From positions 1,550,001 to 1,614,000 of the forward strand of contig NZ_JACHOT010000001.1 in NCBI RefSeq assembly GCF_014200015.1: 64,000 bases of DNA, in the 5' to 3' direction. Numbering within the stretch: the first letter of the stretch is position 1; every line of letters starts with the position of its first letter. Under the pieces are notes generated by a model that saw nothing but the letters and a program-made list of their open reading frames with translations, was not told the DNA's origin and did not search any database. The position numbers and the translations under genes are program-made. Origin of the DNA: Aminobacter niigataensis (GTDB lineage Bacteria > Pseudomonadota > Alphaproteobacteria > Rhizobiales > Rhizobiaceae). This document shows positions 59,795 to 64,000 of the stretch, piece after piece.

Positions 59795-62700
59795 GAGGCA
59801 CCTCCGTCAACGCGCGGGCCTCCTTCGACGCGCAGGAAGGCGATCAGCTCGAAATCATCCAGCCCCTTGATCGTGTGCGTCAGCGCGGTCGTGCGGCCGC
59901 CGCTGAACAGGCTGTCGATGTCCTTTTCTTCCTTGACCTCGATCATCGAACGGATCGCCTGGCTGAGCAGATCGGAATAGCGCCCCATCTGGCGGCCGTC
60001 TTCGGTCCGCTCGTTGAACAGGCGGCAGACATCCGGGATCGGCTCGGCGCGCCCCTTGCAACTGCTGCGGATCAGATCAAGCAGCCGCTTCACCTCGGTA
60101 TGGTCTGCGACGATCTCGCCTTCGTCATCGATATAGACTAGGTAGAAGGGATGCAGGCGGTTCTGCTGATTGATGTTGACGCTATGGTGCACGTTCTTCA
60201 GCGCGAAGATTACGCCGGGCCGCAGTCCAAGCTCGTCGGCCGCCGGCACGACAGCGTGCATGCCAAACGGCGCGGTTTCCAGGTCACCATGTTCCTTGAC
60301 GTAGTTGAGCAGGTCCATACGAAAATCGTTAAGGCCAAGGTCGGTGATCGAGATGCCGGCCTTCACGTCTTCCAGCTCGATCACCTCTTCCTGCATCCGC
60401 TTGAGCTGTTCCTTGCGATAGGCAATGTCGCTGGACTTGGCGGTCAGCACATTGTCGTCGCCGGTCGCCGTGACGTCGGCGATCACCATGCGGTTTTCAA
60501 CACGCTCCTTGAGATTGATATATTCGTCCAGCGTGATGTCCGGCCAGTAGTTGACGAGCTGGATCTGGTCATTGGGCGAACCGATACGGTCGATACGCCC
60601 GAAACGCTGAATGATCCTCACTGGGTTCCAGTGGATGTCGTAGTTGACCAGAAAGTCGCAGTCCTGCAGGTTCTGGCCTTCTGAGATGCAATCCGTACCG
60701 ATCAGGATATCCAGCTCGGCCGTCTCGTGGGCCAGAACGACAGCCTTTTCCTTCGAGCGTGGCGAAAACAGCGTCAGCACGCTCTGAAAGTCGTAAGCCT
60801 TTTTGAGCGTGGTTTTCGGAGCACTCGAGCCTGTGACCTGGCCCACATGCAGCCCAAGACCATGGGCAAATGGCACTAGGTTCTCGTAGAGGTAATTGGC
60901 AGTGTCGGCAAAGGCCGTGAACACGATGACCTTGCGATTACCGGGATTGAGCGGTTCCGCGACCTTCTGCTCAAGAAGCGAGATCAGGTGCTGAAGTTTG
61001 GCGTCGTCTCCCGGCGCCACCTTGTCCATCGACGCGATCAGGGCTTCGATCAGGGCATGGTCCGCTGCGAGATCGTGCTTCCAGGACGGCAGGTCCATGT
61101 CGCCAAGGCTGATCTGCACCTTCTTGCCAACGGTAAACTCATCGAGCCCGGAGAGGTCATCATCCTCCGGGTCGAAATCGCCCATATCCTCCAGGTGGTC
61201 ACTGATGCTGCCACCACGCCCGGTTGTCTCATACTCGGCAATGGCATCGAGCGCCCGCGCTATGTTGCCGTCCAAAGCTCGCAAGGTGAGGCGGAAGGCT
61301 TCCACGGAGCTTTCGAGGCGCTTGAGGAGGTTCGTCGTCATCAGCGCCTGGAGGCTGCGCTCGCGGTCGGCCTGCCGGAGTTTGCCACGGCCGCCTTCGA
61401 CCTGGGTGTCGTAGATCTCCTCGTACTTCCGGAGCCGGCTTGGCAGGATGTAGCTGATCGGCGCATAGACCGCGAGCTTCAACACCGATAACTGGCCGAA
61501 GATCTCATTCAGACCCATCACATCCGGTCGCTGTGTGATCGGGCAATGGAACGACAGTGGCTTGCGGCGCTGGGGAAACTTGCCGATGTCCCTCGTGTCG
61601 TAGAAGGTCTCGATATGCTTGCGCGACCGGGCAATAGTCACGGCATCCAGTAGTTCGAAGAAGTCGAAGTCCAGCGTCTTTAGGATTGTGGCAGCGGTTC
61701 GCTCGTCTGGCGGCAGCGCCGACCATTCGTTAAATGCCTTCTGGGCGCGCCGAAAGATCTCCTCAATGCTGGTCTGCGATTTCAGGCTCTTGCTGAGTGT
61801 GTCCGACTGCCCTTCATAGGCGAGAGCGAGCTGATTACGTAGATCGTTGAAGCGGTTGTTCACCGGCGTCGCCGAGAGCATCAGCACCTTGGTCTTCACG
61901 CCCGCGCGGATGACCTTGTTCATCAGCTTCTGGTAACGGGTCTCGCGATCCTTGAAGACGTCGTTGTTCCGGAAATTGTGGGATTCATCGATCACCACGA
62001 GATCGTAATTGCCCCAGTTAACCCGGTTCAGCGGAATTCCGAACGATTCACCCGACGTGCGCGACAAATCGGTATGGCAGAGCACGTCATAATTGAAGCG
62101 ATCCTTGGCGAAGATGTTGGTGGTGAGATTGGTGTTGTAGTTCCGCCAGTTGTCGGCCAGCTTCTTCGGGCAAAGCACCAGCACCGACTTGTTGCGTAGT
62201 TCGTAATATTTGACGACGGCAAGGGCTGTGAACGTCTTTCCAAGACCTACCGAGTCCGCCAGGATGCAACCGTTATAGGTCTCCAACTTGTTGATGATCC
62301 CCGTCGCCGCGTCCCGCTGGTAGTTGAACAGCTTGTTCCAGACGATGCTCTCCTGATAGCCGGTCAGGTCGTTCGGCAGGACGTCCTCGCTGATGTCCTC
62401 GAGGAACTCGCGGAAGATATTGTAGAGCATCAGAAAATAGACGCGTTCCGGAGCATTTTCCTGGTAGACAGCCTCGATGTGGTCGCGGATGTCGTCCGTG
62501 ACGTCCTTCAGCTTGTCGGCGTCATTCCAGATTTGATTGAAAAGCTGAAGATAGACCCCGGCATGGACCGGCTCATCCATCCGGGTCACAAAGTTTGAGA
62601 CAGCGTTGCCTTTCTGATAGCCAAGGTCGACGGCCGTGAATCCGCTGATCGGCATATAGGCAACGGCCGCAGCGCCGTTGTCCACATGGGCAAACGGCTG

Positions 62701-63081
62701 CATAGCTGCCTGCGTCGCGTTAGACTTAAACCGCGCCTTCTTCCGGATCCATTCCGCGCACTCCCGCGCCACAGCACGCTGGGTCAGTTTGTTGCGGAGT
62801 TTGATCTCGAACTCGGTGCCATATAGGCTGCTCTCCAGGCTGGCCTTCGGGATGAAGAACTCACGTTTCTCCTTCCGCAGTCGATCCGTTGCATCCGTCG
62901 CGACAAAAGTGGGCGACGTAAAAATGAACTGCAGACTATCTATCTTCGAAAGTTCAGACTTCAGCGCCTCGAAAGCGTAAATCGAGAAGCAGGACGCGGC
63001 AATTTTGACGCGCGAGCCGCGAGTAAGCGTTTCCTTCAGGTCATCACCAAGCAGTCGCGAAGTGTTGTCGAGAATCTTCAT
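59791..63081 (-). CDS. SNF2-type helicase with N-terminal PLD-like domain
   Basis: This 1096-aa protein heads the operon. Residues about 1-160 look like a phospholipase D-like fold (VKIAASCFSIYAFEAL, LQFIFTSPTF), yet a canonical HxKxxxxD is not visible. The SF2 core has Walker A ADSVGLGKT (275-283), DESH (365-368), SAT (403-405) and QRFGRIDRIG (825-834). It would move along or remodel DNA, in concert with the downstream Mod/Res set. A C-terminal extension of about 250 residues is unassigned. Promoter candidates upstream are weak. Confidence 0.88.
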   Translation of the reverse strand: MKILDNTSRLLGDDLKETLTRGSRVKIAASCFSIYAFEALKSELSKIDSLQFIFTSPTFVATDATDRLRKEKREFFIPKASLESSLYGTEFEIKLRNKLTQRAVARECAEWIRKKARFKSNATQAAMQPFAHVDNGAAAVAYMPISGFTAVDLGYQKGNAVSNFVTRMDEPVHAGVYLQLFNQIWNDADKLKDVTDDIRDHIEAVYQENAPERVYFLMLYNIFREFLEDISEDVLPNDLTGYQESIVWNKLFNYQRDAATGIINKLETYNGCILADSVGLGKTFTALAVVKYYELRNKSVLVLCPKKLADNWRNYNTNLTTNIFAKDRFNYDVLCHTDLSRTSGESFGIPLNRVNWGNYDLVVIDESHNFRNNDVFKDRETRYQKLMNKVIRAGVKTKVLMLSATPVNNRFNDLRNQLALAYEGQSDTLSKSLKSQTSIEEIFRRAQKAFNEWSALPPDERTAATILKTLDFDFFELLDAVTIARSRKHIETFYDTRDIGKFPQRRKPLSFHCPITQRPDVMGLNEIFGQLSVLKLAVYAPISYILPSRLRKYEEIYDTQVEGGRGKLRQADRERSLQALMTTNLLKRLESSVEAFRLTLRALDGNIARALDAIAEYETTGRGGSISDHLEDMGDFDPEDDDLSGLDEFTVGKKVQISLGDMDLPSWKHDLAADHALIEALIASMDKVAPGDDAKLQHLISLLEQKVAEPLNPGNRKVIVFTAFADTANYLYENLVPFAHGLGLHVGQVTGSSAPKTTLKKAYDFQSVLTLFSPRSKEKAVVLAHETAELDILIGTDCISEGQNLQDCDFLVNYDIHWNPVRIIQRFGRIDRIGSPNDQIQLVNYWPDITLDEYINLKERVENRMVIADVTATGDDNVLTAKSSDIAYRKEQLKRMQEEVIELEDVKAGISITDLGLNDFRMDLLNYVKEHGDLETAPFGMHAVVPAADELGLRPGVIFALKNVHHSVNINQQNRLHPFYLVYIDDEGEIVADHTEVKRLLDLIRSSCKGRAEPIPDVCRLFNERTEDGRQMGRYSDLLSQAIRSMIEVKEEKDIDSLFSGGRTTALTHTIKGLDDFELIAFLRVEGGPRVDGGAS

Positions 63082-63259
63082 AAGGACCCGTATGGACGCT
63101 GTTAAAGCTCAAAAGTAATCAGGTATCATTGCCTAACTGCATCGACGATTTGTGTCTACATTGCCAGCTGATTAAGGTCTCCCTAAAAGCACTCCCGACC
63201 AACTCCAGGCCCTAAAGAAGATCGTTAACGGTGATAAGCGATAAAGAAAAAGGCACACG
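63082..63259. other. Upstream region of the defence operon
   Basis: This gap of 178 bp between the integrase stop and the helicase start is relatively AT-rich. On the minus strand a TGATAC box about 50-55 bp upstream of the helicase ATG could be part of its promoter, but no good -35 is paired. No sign of a terminator for the integrase was seen. Confidence 0.35.
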
Positions 63260-64000
63260 TCAACCTGCTCCGATTTCGGTCCTTAAATGATCCAGCGTTA
63301 ATCCGGGATAGGCAATCGAGTTGATGAGTTCGACCCTTTGATCAAGCATGCCCTGCGGCAACGTACCGTAACGCTGGGTCATCGTGCCTGCGGTATGTCC
63401 TAGAATGAAGCCAAACTGCTCGTCCAAGTAGCCCGCGCGTCGCAGGGCGTCTGCTGCCCCGTGCCGAAAACTGTATAGGGAAAGACCGCGGCCTTCCTTT
63501 AACCCGATCTTCGTCAGATAACGGGGAAAATCGCGACTGAAATCAGCGATCATCTGCCCGCGCTCGTTGCGCCCGGCACTTGGGAAAAGCCGCATTTCTC
63601 CACCTTGCTTCATTTCAGCCTGGTAACGCAGGAAACCAAGCTGCACGAGCTCGGGGTGGATAGGAACCACTCGCATAGATCCATCAGTCTTGACGCTTTT
63701 GTCCCCATCCCCTTCGGTAGTGATGTGCATGATCCAGTGCCCATGTTCCTGACGTACATCATCAATGGCGAGCTGAGCGACCTCCCCCGGCCGAGCCCCG
63801 GAGAAGAGCATAACAAGCGGCACCCAGTAACGATGGTCGCGGATTTGCATGTTTCCGGACTTGCTCCAAAAGCGAGGGGCCTCATGCGATTGACACCCAG
63901 TAAAGAACGGGGATCTAAAAAGCGCGTTCATCTCTTCGACGGTGAACGGCTTCGTTGTCTTATCCTTCGATTTCTTCAAAAACATGTCTGACGCTGGATT
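63260..64000 (-). CDS. Tyrosine recombinase/integrase, N-terminus beyond the window
   Basis: The frame is open through the right edge, giving the C-terminal 246 residues of a phage-type integrase. Catalytic positions visible: Arg in FSGARPGEVAQL, SLYSFRHGAAD (Arg of HxxR, with Tyr at the usual first His), LGHTAGTMTQRYG (His and the nucleophilic Tyr). The true start lies outside, so the Met at 63985 is internal. It is on the same strand as the defence operon but upstream. It may mobilise the island. Confidence 0.88.
   Translation of the reverse strand, partial: NPASDMFLKKSKDKTTKPFTVEEMNALFRSPFFTGCQSHEAPRFWSKSGNMQIRDHRYWVPLVMLFSGARPGEVAQLAIDDVRQEHGHWIMHITTEGDGDKSVKTDGSMRVVPIHPELVQLGFLRYQAEMKQGGEMRLFPSAGRNERGQMIADFSRDFPRYLTKIGLKEGRGLSLYSFRHGAADALRRAGYLDEQFGFILGHTAGTMTQRYGTLPQGMLDQRVELINSIAYPGLTLDHLRTEIGAG

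Larger units (their letters stand above)
46553..64000. mobile_element. Accessory genomic island (partial) downstream of tRNA-Gln
   Basis: Everything right of the tRNA-Gln is accessory: a nuclease, small regulators, a replication-like block, a restriction-type operon and an integrase. Its base composition also looks less GC-rich than the core. The island continues past the edge. Boundaries are inferred: an attR copy of the tRNA 3' end would settle it and must lie outside the window. Confidence 0.7.

Noticed and set aside
46553-64000. Search by eye for a second copy of the tRNA-Gln 3' end as attachment repeat
   Set aside because: No copy of the T-arm/acceptor sequence was found; the only similar string (near 17686) is unrelated.

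Overview
The window reads as an alphaproteobacterial chromosome of the order Hyphomicrobiales, most likely family Phyllobacteriaceae (Mesorhizobium/Aminobacter-like). The evidence is high-GC coding, dense operons with 4-base start/stop overlaps, and gene orders typical of that group: plsX-fabH-ihfA-merR, glyA-nrdR-ribD-ribE-ribH-nusB, ldtR-ldtP, hemB/RDD/bpt and parC. No rRNA operon or CRISPR array was seen.

Layout. (1) 1-742 is the scar of an old integrative element. It holds the tail of a broken outer-membrane-type protein, a frameshifted C-terminal fragment of a tyrosine integrase, and the first 37 nt of a tRNA-Pro(GGG) gene cut exactly after its anticodon. (2) 867-46363 is a conserved core. 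It covers fatty acid and phospholipid synthesis (plsX, fabH), IHF-alpha, a cytochrome bc1 assembly chaperone, BamE, a K+-independent proton pyrophosphatase, a YehZYXW-type osmoprotectant ABC transporter, one-carbon and riboflavin synthesis, NrdR, NusB, the LdtR-LdtP cell-wall pair, valine catabolism, haem synthesis, a MntA-HepT type toxin-antitoxin pair, the N-degron transferase Bpt, ParC, AspRS, RNase D, GuaB, RlmE, a Ppx/GppA phosphatase and several transporters. (3) A tRNA-Gln(CUG) at 46479-46552 marks a sharp change of content. (4) 46553-64000 is an accessory island that runs off the right edge.

The island carries a PD-(D/E)XK nuclease family protein beside the tRNA and two related small HTH proteins, one with an in-frame amber codon near its apparent original start. 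It also has a DUF2293-like protein and about 0.9 kb of non-coding, iteron-like sequence with four copies of ATGTAAAGGT. Next come a 35-codon leader ORF with a 143-aa protein, a 429-aa protein with replication-initiator-like features, and a compact six-gene minus-strand operon. A tyrosine integrase, cut by the window edge, lies upstream of that operon.

The operon (63081 to 52714) reads: SNF2-type helicase with a non-canonical PLD-like N-terminus, DUF4391 protein, a 92-aa protein, type III Mod methyltransferase, type III Res helicase-nuclease, and an Mrr endonuclease. Start/stop overlaps tie the first four genes together. It looks like a type III restriction-modification system expanded with extra helicase, adaptor and nuclease parts, and is the best candidate here for a poorly described defence system. 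The replication-like block just left of it suggests that the island was once, or still is, an integrative plasmid-like element.
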